Shown here piece after piece: positions 7,772-14,566 of a stretch of 31,717 nucleotides of DNA. The stretch comes from a virus. The stretch is taken from positions 1 through 31,717 of the IMG/VR virus record IMGVR_UViG_3300037963_002609. One strand, 5' to 3'. Every line of letters begins with the position of its first letter. Position 1 is the stretch's first letter. The translations under genes and the position numbers were made by a program. The notes under the pieces were generated by a model. It had not been told where the DNA came from. It saw nothing but the letters and a program-made list of their open reading frames with translations, and did not search any database.

Positions 7772-7799
7772 ATAATAGAAAAATTTTTCTGCCGGTCAA
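7772..7799 (-). promoter_or_regulatory. Possible promoter of the DEDD gene
   Basis: -35 TTGACC (7794-7799) and -10 TATTAT (7772-7777), 16 bp apart, without the CGATA element of the other promoters. It would give a leader of about 125 nt, long for this genome. The leader contains a repeated AAGAAC sequence (about 7663 and 7745), which could pair or bind a regulator. Confidence 0.4.
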
Positions 7800-7862
7800 G
7801 TTAAGAAAAAGTAAACACTAAATAATTTAGTATGGTCATCTAATTAACTTATTTCCGGCAAG

Positions 7863-8201
7863 TGGAGGCGAGGGGAATCGAACCCCTGTCCAGTATAAAT
7901 TCCACATAAACTTCTACATCGTTAGTCTGTTGTTATTAATACTACAGACAAAATTGTTTGTCTTTCCAACGTCAAAGTGATTACACTTATTTTTATATTT
8001 AATTCAGGTATAAATTCCCTATCCGATTATCGGAGTCAGCCTAATTGGGCGAGAAGGTTTAGGCAACCTCCCTCACTAAGCAGCGAGTGCTAATACAGAA
8101 GTATCGGCAACTAAAATGTGATCTATTTTTAAACTGGCCTTTAGATCAACCAGTCGATGCGATCTATACTTCTATTCACCTGTCGAAACCAGTACGCCCC
8201 C
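7863..8201 (-). ncRNA. ssrA: tmRNA (ssrA)
   Basis: Rescues stalled ribosomes and tags the nascent protein for degradation. The 5' end GGGGGCG pairs with the 3' CGCCTCC (7 bp with one G-U), followed by discriminator A at 7863; CCA is not encoded. The 5' part has the conserved TGGTTTCGACAGG, and the 3' part the T-arm GGGGTTCGATTCCCC. The tag reading frame is at 8076-8108: GCC GAT ACT TCT GTA TTA GCA CTC GCT GCT TAG, tag peptide ADTSVLALAA, with the usual Ala-Ala end recognised by ClpXP-type proteases. GC-rich pairs in the 3' half can form the expected pseudoknots. At 339 nt it is of normal one-piece length. It is not permuted. A promoter at 8473-8500 points at it. Confidence 0.97.
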
Positions 8202-8375
8202 AATAGGGTTGTATTATGGACGGGGAGGACTTACTTTTATTTACCTCCAAATTTTCAGGGCATGATATGTCAAATTCCCCTACTTTTAACCACTATCTCA
8301 AGACTGTATGGCACTTGCCCGTCCTCCTGAGCATCATGTACTGTTGTACCCTCATGCTGGCTGGTACATTTTCAG
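8202..8375 (-). ncRNA. Structured leader upstream of tmRNA
   Basis: This 174-nt stretch without a gene lies between the membrane-protein gene and the tmRNA. It is richer in GC than its surroundings. On the minus strand it holds a hairpin AGCAT...ATGCT enclosing GTAC/GTAC (about 8327-8355), then a long-range stem GGACGGG (8318-8324) with CCCGTCC (about 8219-8225), which encloses about 90 nt. The latter is close to the tmRNA 5' end, so it may be a precursor leader removed by RNase P, or a separate small RNA. It is not a recognisable tRNA. Confidence 0.35.
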
Positions 8376-8606
8376 TCACCGTCCTATAGCAAGGTAGCTA
8401 TCCTCACTATATGTATTGTTTTTTATTACTCTTTCTTCCAAAGGTTTTGTAAACGCTTCAATGTTTTGTCTAATTATAACAGGTGCTAATTGTTTGTCAA
8501 GTCTTTTTATTTGAGAATGTTGAACAAAATTTGTTACAATACTAGCCATAAGTAATAACCATAATATATAAGTTGCAGGATGAATGTCAGTGGGATAGGA
8601 AGCCAT
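8376..8606 (-). CDS. Hypothetical 76-aa single-span membrane protein
   Basis: Begins MASYPTDIHPATYILWLLLMASIV, an N-terminal membrane segment at about residues 12-27, followed by a charged helix (QHSQIKRLDKQL...) and a polar tail. This is a type of bitopic protein common in phages. The SD is weak (AAGG, 10 nt upstream). No family recognised. A complete -35/-10 pair for the downstream tmRNA lies within its codons. Confidence 0.6.
   Translation of the reverse strand: MASYPTDIHPATYILWLLLMASIVTNFVQHSQIKRLDKQLAPVIIRQNIEAFTKPLEERVIKNNTYSEDSYLAIGR
8473..8500 (-). promoter_or_regulatory. Promoter for tmRNA, inside a coding region
   Basis: -35 TTGACA (8495-8500), -10 TATAAT (8473-8478), 16-bp spacer without CGATA. 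Both boxes are perfect sigma-70 consensus, the strongest of the window. Transcription would start near 8466 and run through the leader into the tmRNA. Confidence 0.7.
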
Positions 8607-8686
8607 ACTATCTATACCTTTTTTAATAATAATATATCCAGATATACTCTTGTGGAGGGCTTTTACTGAGCCACTGATTAATTCAT

Positions 8687-8911
8687 TTAACGTCGAGCCG
8701 TTGCCCTGCGTCTGCTCTTGGTTGCACCGTATCGAGTTTCACCCTGTCGGCCTCGACTCTTGGTAATGCTAAAACCTTGAGACTTTAATGTTGGCTTAAT
8801 ATCGCTAATTGTAGCACGAAGATTACCAACATCAAACATACTATACGCACTATCTTGGCTCAGGGTCTTACCCCTCGTCAGATAATTCAAAACCTTATCC
8901 TGCTTGGTCAT
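8687..8911 (-). CDS. Winged-helix/HTH_39-like protein
   Basis: A 74-aa basic protein. Residues 4-50 fit the small HTH family seen in many phages (PF14090-like): DKVLNYLTRGKTLSQDSAYSMFDVGNLRATISDIKPTLKSQGFSI, where AYSMFDV and LRATISDIK form the turn and recognition helix and the wing follows as TRYG. The C-terminus KSRRRATARR is strongly basic, which fits DNA or RNA binding. The SD GAGGTAGAAT is good. Likely a small transcriptional or packaging-related DNA-binding protein; target unknown. Confidence 0.75.
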   Translation of the reverse strand: MTKQDKVLNYLTRGKTLSQDSAYSMFDVGNLRATISDIKPTLKSQGFSITKSRGRQGETRYGATKSRRRATARR

Positions 8912-8977
8912 ATTCTACCTCACAAGTGACTGTCCTAAAAACAATAAGATTATTGTAGTCACATCCAACAATCTTAA

Positions 8978-9358
8978 TTACATATCTTCAATATTATAAT
9001 CCGGCGGGTCTGTTAAGTCAACCACTCCACTAACTTTAGAATCTATCCAGAATACCATCTTATCTTTATCACTATCCCAAGCAGACTCTATTGTACCAGA
9101 TGCCGCTAATTTTGACAATGCAGATTGATAAATCATATTCCTTACTATATCAAATACATCGGCAAATATATCCATATTAATTATATACAGACCTTCACTG
9201 TCTTTGCCTAAACTGTTTTCAATAATTACATCTTCTATCTGATTAATAGTTACAAATTTGTCCAAAGTAGATGTATGATATTCTTCTGACAAACTTTCTG
9301 CCGCTTGTTCTCTAATAATATCAGATACTTCATCAAGTTTTTTGATTCCAAATTCCAT
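8978..9358 (-). CDS. Hypothetical 126-aa acidic protein
   Basis: Function not recognised. Acidic protein (EFGIKKLDEVSDIIREQAAESL, and an end rich in Asp: VVDLTDPPDYNIEDM). The predicted fold is mainly helical up to about residue 90, followed by a beta pair (DKMVFWIDSKVSGVV). It has no membrane segment. The ATG overlaps the stop of the zinc-ribbon gene as TAATG, so the two are co-translated. Confidence 0.7.
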   Translation of the reverse strand: MEFGIKKLDEVSDIIREQAAESLSEEYHTSTLDKFVTINQIEDVIIENSLGKDSEGLYIINMDIFADVFDIVRNMIYQSALSKLAASGTIESAWDSDKDKMVFWIDSKVSGVVDLTDPPDYNIEDM

Positions 9359-9768
9359 TAGTTTGCCTTCACCTTTTTAGGTAATAGTTTAGCAAGTCTG
9401 TGTTTTGTCCTATGAATTTTTGTGTCTGAACATACTTCGTCATCACCCATCCAGATATGACAAAATCCACCTTCTTTTACTCCATAGGCTAAGATACCAT
9501 TGTGGTCTAAACCAACTACAGTAAATTTACCTCTACATCCCATCGGGATAAACTCACCCTCATCTGAAATATAGTAGCATCCTCCTGTAGCTTTAATCTT
9601 ATCACCTTTTTGAAGTTCCTTCCAATCAAACTTCCTGATAATCCTAGTCATTCTTTTCTCTTTGCTTTTAGGAGCAAACATAAAAGGATGTTGGCACTCT
9701 GGACACATATATGCTCTTGGGCCACATTCATGTCCACATTTTTCGCAAGTCTTTTTACCTTTAGGCAT
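9358..9768 (-). CDS. Zinc-ribbon protein
   Basis: A 136-aa protein with an N-terminal zinc ribbon: CEKCGHECGPRAYMCPECQHPF, with two CxxC pairs (about residues 8-30), preceded by a Lys-rich start. The C-terminal 90 residues look like a small beta-barrel (WKELQKGDKIKATGGCYYI ... GKFTVVGLDHNGILAYGV), perhaps an SH3- or KOW-like fold, and the end is basic. This would suit nucleic-acid or protein binding. ATG at 9768 was chosen because AGGAG lies 7 nt upstream; the in-frame TTG 6 nt earlier overlaps the spacing. It has its own promoter. Confidence 0.7.
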   Translation of the reverse strand: MPKGKKTCEKCGHECGPRAYMCPECQHPFMFAPKSKEKRMTRIIRKFDWKELQKGDKIKATGGCYYISDEGEFIPMGCRGKFTVVGLDHNGILAYGVKEGGFCHIWMGDDEVCSDTKIHRTKHRLAKLLPKKVKAN

Positions 9769-9801
9769 AATCAATCTCCTGTGAAATAAACTGATACTAC
9801 C

Positions 9802-9830
9802 AGTATAACATACTTATCGGCATTTGTCAA
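9802..9830 (-). promoter_or_regulatory. Promoter with CGATA spacer element (zinc-ribbon unit)
   Basis: -35 TTGACA (9825-9830), -10 TATACT (9802-9807), 17-bp spacer with GCCGATAA. Confidence 0.75.
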
Positions 9831-9838
9831 GTGGTTCT

Positions 9839-10027
9839 TTAATTATTATTAAATGCTAAAACGTGACGCTTCTCTGGGTCATCTTCAAAAATAATAATAT
9901 CGCACCCATACTCATCACCTGTCTCGCCATTATGTACAACAATATGTTGATCCCACATTTTACTATCTAAATTTGATACATCATTCGCTTTAGTGTGTAA
10001 AAAATTATACAATTCTAACCAAGTCAT
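9839..10027 (-). CDS. Hypothetical 62-aa protein
   Basis: Begins MTWLELYNFLHTKANDV and has a beta-rich middle (QHIVVHNGETGDEYGCDIIIFEDDPEKRHVLAF). It resembles small phage proteins with a start helix and a beta-sheet that are annotated only as hypothetical. SD AAAGGA. It has its own promoter and is probably expressed alone or with the following unit. Confidence 0.65.
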   Translation of the reverse strand: MTWLELYNFLHTKANDVSNLDSKMWDQHIVVHNGETGDEYGCDIIIFEDDPEKRHVLAFNNN

Positions 10028-10054
10028 AATTACAATCCTTTCTAAGAGTATCCA

Positions 10055-10083
10055 AGTATACTATACATATCGGCAGTTGTCAA
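10055..10083 (-). promoter_or_regulatory. Promoter with CGATA spacer element (62-aa gene)
   Basis: -35 TTGACA (10078-10083), -10 TATACT (10055-10060), 17-bp spacer with GCCGATA. The -35 box overlaps the stop codon of the 53-aa gene upstream. Confidence 0.75.
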
Positions 10084-10241
10084 GAATCACTTTGATTTTT
10101 TTGTTGTTCTTTATAGCGTTCTGCTTCTGAAATTAAATCGTAAAATTCTTTCTCTAAACTTGGCAGAGGTATTTTTTTAATTTTGTCTTCTCTGCTTTCT
10201 GTTCTCTGTGGATCAATAGGTAATCTTTTTGGTTCAGTCAT
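10080..10241 (-). CDS. Hypothetical 53-aa charged protein
   Basis: Highly charged peptide (begins MTEPKRLPIDPQRTES; C-terminal helix KEFYDLISEAERYKEQQKN). The SD AAGGAG is strong and well placed. No family recognised. It follows the 48-aa membrane protein by 9 nt, in the UvdE operon. Confidence 0.65.
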   Translation of the reverse strand: MTEPKRLPIDPQRTESREDKIKKIPLPSLEKEFYDLISEAERYKEQQKNQSDS

Positions 10242-10250
10242 AACTGCTCC

Positions 10251-10397
10251 TTATTTAGACGCTAATAAGTACAATCCGATATTAGAAAAAGCATATCCAA
10301 AATAGGCAATACCCATACCGGGATTACCTTTCCATAACTGTTCTATACTTACATATAAGTAAATTAAACCAGTTAGCACAATTAACCATCCACTCAT
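10251..10397 (-). CDS. 48-aa two-helix membrane protein
   Basis: MSGWLIVLTGLIYLYVSIEQLW, a short polar turn KGNPGM, then GIAYFGYAFSNIGLYLLA: two hydrophobic segments that would form a hairpin in the membrane. The start overlaps the UvdE stop as ATGA, showing coupling. It resembles small phage membrane proteins of unknown role. Confidence 0.65.
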   Translation of the reverse strand: MSGWLIVLTGLIYLYVSIEQLWKGNPGMGIAYFGYAFSNIGLYLLASK

Positions 10398-11308
10398 ATT
10401 GATACACCTTCCAAAAATTTAGCGATTGCTTTGTCTTTCATTTTTAGTTCCATATCTACGTCATAGTCGATTTCGCCGTATTGGTAGAAGTCTTTTTCTG
10501 CATAATCTGCATGTTTGCGTGGGTTGTTTCCCGGTGCAGATTCGCTGTAATGAAAAAGTGGTCTATAGCCTTGCCATGTATCTACACAGGCTAGAACTGC
10601 TTGTTCCTCTGTCCACCCGTCAGGATGGCAGGTATGATGCAGATAATCGAAGGTAATTGGTATATTGGTCTTGGGATGAAAATCTTCTACGAGTTGTTTA
10701 ACAGACCAGCAATTAAGTTTATCATCATTTTCAATGACAAGACGACTACGACAATTATCGTTAAGTCTATTGAAATTCTGTATAAACCTGTCCACCACCT
10801 CATCGTTAGTTCCCTCACGATTATTGATATGCAAATTCATTGGACAATTATAATCGGCAGGACAACCTAGCATGTCAAGGAAATCTGCATAAAAATTTAG
10901 TTCTGTGATAGTTCTATTAACTGCATCGGTATTGGTGGATGCAAGAACATTGAACTCACTAGGATGACAAGATACCCTAACCTGTGTATCTTCTATAGTT
11001 TGTTTTATTGCTGCTATTTCCTCCATGATGTCAGTATATTGAGGGAGGTCAGATAGGCTAATATTGGCAGCAGTATAAGTAATAAGAGGAAATAAATCAC
11101 TACTGATCCTATAGCAATAATCGTTTTCTGCACAGTGTTGTATGGTAGCATGAGTCACCTGCATGTTATTGAGGATACGAGAACCTAGAATGTCTAGTGC
11201 TTCGTCGCGGGGAAGAGAACTAAAACGCTTGTACGTCATAGTCTGAAACTTGTATGGTTCTTCTAGTTCTTGAAGATCAAGAGATATACAGCATAATCCA
11301 AATCGCAT
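10394..11308 (-). CDS. uvsE: UV damage endonuclease (UvdE/UvsE)
   Basis: Nicks DNA directly 5' of cyclobutane dimers and 6-4 photoproducts and starts a repair path independent of UvrABC. The protein has 304 aa, the usual length, and a TIM-barrel with the family signatures: MRFGLCCISL at the N-terminus, RVSCHPSEFNVLAS, NLHINNREG, RLVIENDDKLNCWSV and ITFDYLHHTCHPDGW, followed by FHYSESAPG. The His, Glu and Asp of these blocks are the metal ligands known from the family. The ATG at 11308 has GGAGG 8 nt upstream; the GTG at 11323 would put the SD inside the gene. It starts its own unit. With ligase and two HhH proteins it suggests a phage exposed to sunlight. Confidence 0.95.
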   Translation of the reverse strand: MRFGLCCISLDLQELEEPYKFQTMTYKRFSSLPRDEALDILGSRILNNMQVTHATIQHCAENDYCYRISSDLFPLITYTAANISLSDLPQYTDIMEEIAAIKQTIEDTQVRVSCHPSEFNVLASTNTDAVNRTITELNFYADFLDMLGCPADYNCPMNLHINNREGTNDEVVDRFIQNFNRLNDNCRSRLVIENDDKLNCWSVKQLVEDFHPKTNIPITFDYLHHTCHPDGWTEEQAVLACVDTWQGYRPLFHYSESAPGNNPRKHADYAEKDFYQYGEIDYDVDMELKMKDKAIAKFLEGVSI

Positions 11309-11329
11309 AGTTGTTGCCTCCACTAGAAG

Positions 11330-11358
11330 ATTATATATTAATTATCGGCAAGTGTCAA
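11330..11358 (-). promoter_or_regulatory. Promoter with CGATA spacer element (UvdE operon)
   Basis: -35 TTGACA (11353-11358), -10 TATAAT (11330-11335), 17-bp spacer with GCCGATAA. Confidence 0.75.
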
Positions 11359-11495
11359 GCTAAACTTTAAAGAAAGACATACAACTTGTTATTGTAGATT
11401 TCATGCAGATAAACGCAAATGGAAATATTAATATAACGTCCATTAAATCAATATGAGAATGAGAACATGGACATAATCCTATATAATGTAATAAA

Positions 11496-12155
11496 CTATT
11501 TATCATCTTCTGCCCATCCTAATGCAACTGATATAATTGGAAACTGTTGTTTAAAAATATCTTTACAACTTAATGCAATATCCATGTGTTCTTTTTGAGT
11601 ACCATTAGCACTTCTTAAATCTATATAATGAATCCAACTACGAATACTACCACTCATATATATTCTAGTAGGAGTTGCTAACGGCAAAACAAATCTAGCA
11701 CATTCTTTTGCAACACCATCTTTTAACATAAGATCATATAAGTATTTACCTCTGGAAAAATGTTGGGCTATCATAGCTTCCCATGCTTTTCTTTTGTTTC
11801 CGCTAATATCGTCTATACTATTCTGTCTGTTCTTATGATCTTGTCGTCGTAAATCAGGTATAGGTATTTCATCATCTAGTAAACCGGCATCAGCATATCG
11901 TTGGCTAAATTCTTGATAAGTAAAACTCCTATGTCTTAATATCTGTGCGGCAATACCTCTATTGGTATTAATCTCAAGAGTCATAAATGCCATCTCAAAT
12001 ATAGACCAATGCTTATGCTTAATACAATAATTAAGTAAACCGGCAATACTATTGCTATCTTGATTGTTTGGGTTGGACACTCTAGCACAATAAGCTATAT
12101 TTTTTTCTGCATCTGGAGTAACACTTACTAATTTAGCACTATGAATTTTCGTCAT
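11496..12155 (-). CDS. thyX: Flavin-dependent thymidylate synthase ThyX
   Basis: Makes dTMP from dUMP with methylene-tetrahydrofolate, FAD and NADPH. The signature RHRx7S is complete: Arg74-His75-Arg76 and Ser84 (context QILRHRSFTYQEFSQRYA). Other family features are HWSIFEM, and a C-terminal segment with MSGSIRSWIHYIDLRSANGTQKEH. Length 219 aa is normal. The ATG at 12155 is preferred over a TTG at 12173, although the SD (GAGAAAGAA) is modest; the gene starts inside the end of the sulfotransferase-like gene (17-nt overlap). It supplies dTTP for phage DNA synthesis. It is the last gene of a long unit of small genes that begins at 14055. Confidence 0.95.
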   Translation of the reverse strand: MTKIHSAKLVSVTPDAEKNIAYCARVSNPNNQDSNSIAGLLNYCIKHKHWSIFEMAFMTLEINTNRGIAAQILRHRSFTYQEFSQRYADAGLLDDEIPIPDLRRQDHKNRQNSIDDISGNKRKAWEAMIAQHFSRGKYLYDLMLKDGVAKECARFVLPLATPTRIYMSGSIRSWIHYIDLRSANGTQKEHMDIALSCKDIFKQQFPIISVALGWAEDDK

Positions 12156-12801
12156 TATATAATTCTTTCTCAATATCCGACCATTTAGGATTGTTTCTGT
12201 AAATTGTTTCTATATCATTTATTTTAAACGGACTGTCTGATTTGTCAAAGGCATTAATTAAATTGTTATAACCATTACTTAACTTTACATTATAGTAAGG
12301 TATTGCTATTTTTTGATTAAAATCTTCAAGTAAATACTCTTGACGAATAAAAGTTGGTTTGTTTGTAAGTTGTGTTAGGACATGCCAAATAGTGTCAGCA
12401 TAAATCCAGTTCCAATCATCATAAATATTAAGTTCTTTTAATAAAGAAGGATCGTTATGTTTAATTATTAATCCTTTATTTAATTTTTTATTGATATGCT
12501 CTATCGCACAATCGTATTTAAAATTATTATAGAAATGATGATTCGCAAAAGATAGTAACCATGATGATAATTTTCTAAACCCCAAAAAACATCGCAAAGT
12601 ATCTATGTCATAGCCTAGTCTTAGTAAGTCAAATATACTATTATGTTTTTGCCAATTATTGTTACGTCCATATTTACCGGGATTATAATTTTGATATACA
12701 ATACTTTCTGTAAAACAAGTATTGCTATTCATTAAACTGTAGAATTTGTCTCCACCAGTTTTACCTTTATGGAAATATACAAAATCATTTGTCACTATCA
12801 C
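12139..12801 (-). CDS. Sulfotransferase-fold protein, diverged
   Basis: A 220-aa protein that starts with FVYFHKGKTGGDKFYSLM, which reads as a sulfotransferase 5'-PSB loop (K-x-x-K-T-G-G), and has GFRKLSSWLLSFANHHFYN at about 75-93, in the place of the 3'-phosphate motif (R-x-x-x-x-W-x-x-S). It then has KHNDPSLL and a C-terminus similar to the linker region of family 2 enzymes (FIRQEYLLEDFNQKI). The family call is less sure than for the two genes at 1877-3442. The start codon is GTG, placed by the MIVTNDF reading frame and a GGTGGA SD; there is no ATG alternative before the P-loop. It overlaps its neighbours on both sides. Confidence 0.6.
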   Translation of the reverse strand: MIVTNDFVYFHKGKTGGDKFYSLMNSNTCFTESIVYQNYNPGKYGRNNNWQKHNSIFDLLRLGYDIDTLRCFLGFRKLSSWLLSFANHHFYNNFKYDCAIEHINKKLNKGLIIKHNDPSLLKELNIYDDWNWIYADTIWHVLTQLTNKPTFIRQEYLLEDFNQKIAIPYYNVKLSNGYNNLINAFDKSDSPFKINDIETIYRNNPKWSDIEKELYNDENS

Positions 12802-12904
12802 TCGTATTCCACCACTTTACTAATCTATCCCATACTGGCCTAAAGAAAAACAATACAACATAAGCAACAACTGCTTCTATGGCTTTGCCGAAAATAGTAG
12901 ACAT
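12785..12904 (-). CDS. 39-aa single-span membrane protein
   Basis: MSTIFGKAIEAVVAYVVLFFFRPVWDRLVKWWNTSDSD...: one hydrophobic segment at residues 9-24, then a basic, Trp-rich juxtamembrane stretch. The SD is poor. It ends inside the sulfotransferase-like gene. No family recognised; a holin-like role is possible for any such peptide but has no direct support. Confidence 0.5.
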   Translation of the reverse strand: MSTIFGKAIEAVVAYVVLFFFRPVWDRLVKWWNTSDSDK

Positions 12905-12935
12905 TGTTATTGATTGTTTTTTAATTGGCTTATCA

Positions 12936-13199
12936 TCACCATGATCCGAAGTCATAGTCTATTTCCTTCTGGAGTTGTTGTTGTCTATATCTTTTTTGAT
13001 GTTCAATATGTTTATTATCTGTAATATCATTGTAAATATCCATAGCTAATTTACTTAAACTATTGATAGTTCCTTTTCTTTCGGGATTATCTACAAGATA
13101 CCATTCATAATTATATGGATTATCTACATTATCAGATTTCTCTCTGTCAACTTTATAGCCCTTATCCTTAGCCCATCGTTTTATATTAGTCCAATTCAT
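12936..13199 (-). CDS. Hypothetical 87-aa protein
   Basis: Begins MNWTNIKRWAKDKGYKVDREKSDNVD; the start looks like a short helix and a beta-hairpin (YEWYLVDNPERKGTINSLSKLAMDIYNDIT) of a kind seen in small phage proteins that relate to a domain for replication or host takeover but are not characterised. The C-terminus is Gln/Arg-rich and helical. ATGA-type overlap with the preceding gene. Confidence 0.65.
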   Translation of the reverse strand: MNWTNIKRWAKDKGYKVDREKSDNVDNPYNYEWYLVDNPERKGTINSLSKLAMDIYNDITDNKHIEHQKRYRQQQLQKEIDYDFGSW

Positions 13200-13504
13200 T
13201 CTTTGTAAGCATCTCCCGGTTTATCTTTATATTTTCTAGTTGTAGGATCATAGTCTTTCAAAGGTCTATCATACATTTTCCATGCTTCTAAATGTTTAAT
13301 AGCAATCATTTGTGCTTCTTGTCTTAATTGCTGTTTCATTTGCCAATCAATTAAATCGTAAAGATCATTAATATGTCCTCTTAATTCTTGATTGCCTACA
13401 CCATCAAGCACTTGAGATATATGCTGTTTTATATCTGGTTGAATACAAGCATACTTTAAAGGTAGCTTATCCTTCTTGCTCATTTGTTTATATTCTTCAG
13501 ACAT
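13196..13504 (-). CDS. Hypothetical 102-aa helical protein
   Basis: Function not recognised. Mostly helical; a central segment (LYDLIDWQMKQQLRQEAQMIAIKHLEAWKMY) is a long amphipathic helix with coiled-coil character. The C-terminus KDYDPTTRKYKDKPGDAYKE is basic. It overlaps both neighbours by 4-8 nt, in the operon that starts at 14055. Confidence 0.65.
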   Translation of the reverse strand: MSEEYKQMSKKDKLPLKYACIQPDIKQHISQVLDGVGNQELRGHINDLYDLIDWQMKQQLRQEAQMIAIKHLEAWKMYDRPLKDYDPTTRKYKDKPGDAYKE

Positions 13505-13724
13505 TCTCTAGCCTTGGATAAACTTCTAGTACTTTTTCTAACGAGGAGATAATCTGGAATAGATACATGCTTTGAGTATTATTAAGATCATCAATATGAT
13601 CTAACTTTTCTATCATGTGTTTTAAGATATTCTCATATCCAACTCTATCAACCAATTCTTCTATGTCATTTCTCACATTGAGATAATCCAATTCTGCTCT
13701 ATCTCTATCAGATAACCTAGACAT
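13497..13724 (-). CDS. Hypothetical 75-aa acidic helical protein
   Basis: Starts MSRLSDRDRAELDYLNVRNDIEELVDRVG at 13724, where GGAAAGAAGG lies just upstream; the longer reading begins within the previous gene and is not needed. All-helical by pattern, no known family. It overlaps the end of the 112-aa gene by 8 nt. Confidence 0.65.
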   Translation of the reverse strand: MSRLSDRDRAELDYLNVRNDIEELVDRVGYENILKHMIEKLDHIDDLNNTQSMYLFQIISSLEKVLEVYPRLENV

Positions 13725-14055
13725 AAACCTTCTTTCCTTTATAAAGATAACTACCATTAGGCTCACAGACTTCTAGTACACGATCAAAATCTCTTAACAA
13801 ATTATATCTAGCATCTTTTGCTGGAGCGTTCCAAGTTGCTGCCTTGTAAATATCTAGTGTTTCATTTTCAAGAAATGCGTGAACACTATCATTACCATGA
13901 GTAGTCTGAATAATTTTAGTATACTTCTTATTAATCTTAAACCAAAAATATGTGGTCTTCTCATTCTTAGAGTGAGGCCCATGATACTTGGCAAATGCCT
14001 TATGCTCTAATACTTCACACCATTCTTCTACAAAATTTAAATACTCATTAATCAT
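13717..14055 (-). CDS. Hypothetical 112-aa protein
   Basis: Starts at the ATG with a strong GGAGG SD (7 nt), 42 nt into the transcript of a promoter at 14076-14103. Pattern: helix MINEYLNFVEEWCEVLEHKAF, then a mixed region with TYFWFKINKKYTKIIQTTHGNDSVHAF. It looks like a small alpha+beta enzyme-like fold but no motif is known. First gene of the unit that leads to ThyX. Confidence 0.7.
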   Translation of the reverse strand: MINEYLNFVEEWCEVLEHKAFAKYHGPHSKNEKTTYFWFKINKKYTKIIQTTHGNDSVHAFLENETLDIYKAATWNAPAKDARYNLLRDFDRVLEVCEPNGSYLYKGKKVYV

Positions 14056-14075
14056 ATCAAGTCCTCCAAAAATAA

Positions 14076-14103
14076 AGTATACCACAAAAATTTACAATGT
14101 CAA
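14076..14103 (-). promoter_or_regulatory. Promoter without CGATA (14055 operon)
   Basis: -35 TTGACA (14098-14103), -10 TATACT (14076-14081), 16-bp AT-rich spacer that lacks the CGATA element. It would drive the genes from 14055 down to ThyX. Confidence 0.7.
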
Positions 14104-14105
14104 GT

Positions 14106-14345
14106 CTACTTATTGCTTACATCAGGTGCTTGTTCATTATCATCGGTTGCATTAAAGATTTTCTTTAGTGTTTCTAATTTTCCCATACTAGATTCTAATT
14201 GACCCATGTACTTATCAAGTTCTTCAATCACTGTTGGATGTTCACCAACACCTACAGATTTATTAAAGTACAAATCTACAACTGCTAACGCTTCCTCAAC
14301 ATCTGCTTGATACTTAGCCTCTAACGCTCTATAAAATCTATTCAT
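14106..14345 (-). CDS. Hypothetical 79-aa helical protein
   Basis: All-helical and acidic (FYRALEAKYQADVEEALAVVDLYFN ... ELDKYMGQLESSMGKLETLKKIF), with coiled-coil-like heptads in the second half. The SD GGAGGA is good. Similar small proteins occur in many phages with no assigned function. Confidence 0.65.
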   Translation of the reverse strand: MNRFYRALEAKYQADVEEALAVVDLYFNKSVGVGEHPTVIEELDKYMGQLESSMGKLETLKKIFNATDDNEQAPDVSNK

Positions 14346-14448
14346 TTAAATCCTCCGAATAAACATAGGTGAAAGTAAATTCTTGTTGTTCTACTGGTAT
14401 ATCTATAGTATCACCAGATTCTTCTTTGTCAATATTGTCTTTGCTCAT
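14338..14448 (-). CDS. Hypothetical 36-aa acidic protein
   Basis: MSKDNIDKEESGDTIDIPVE and a beta-like end (QQEFTFTYVYSEDLNE). The SD is a strong GGAGG. Its last codons include the SD of the next gene (GGAGGAT), so the two are translated in tandem. No family recognised. Confidence 0.6.
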   Translation of the reverse strand: MSKDNIDKEESGDTIDIPVEQQEFTFTYVYSEDLNE

Positions 14449-14504
14449 ATCTAAATTACCTCCTTTATTTCCATTTATGAAAATATGTTGTTTTTAAAAA
14501 GTCA

Positions 14505-14564
14505 ATAATAATATGACCAAAAACTACTCCCAAAGCTATTTCTACTATATGTGTAAAGTTCATT
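14505..14564 (-). CDS. Possible 19-aa hydrophobic peptide
   Basis: ATG at 14564 reads MNFTHIVEIALGVVFWSYYY and stops after 20 codons. A run of six T in the frame (about 14519-14524) is of interest: a one-base slip there would give a 32-aa membrane peptide ending FLKTTYFHKWK that continues to the SD of the next gene. This could be a real frameshift, a sequencing homopolymer error, or chance. Confidence 0.25.
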
Positions 14565-14566
14565 AT

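Noticed and set aside
8202-8375. tRNA or 6S RNA upstream of tmRNA
   Set aside because: The GGACGGG/CCCGTCC stem is real but the arms and loops do not form a cloverleaf, and there is no long rod with a central bubble as in 6S RNA.
11360-11495. Small ORF between UvdE promoter and ThyX stop
   Set aside because: The only frame (27 codons) has no SD and no recognisable composition; I see nothing else in this interval.
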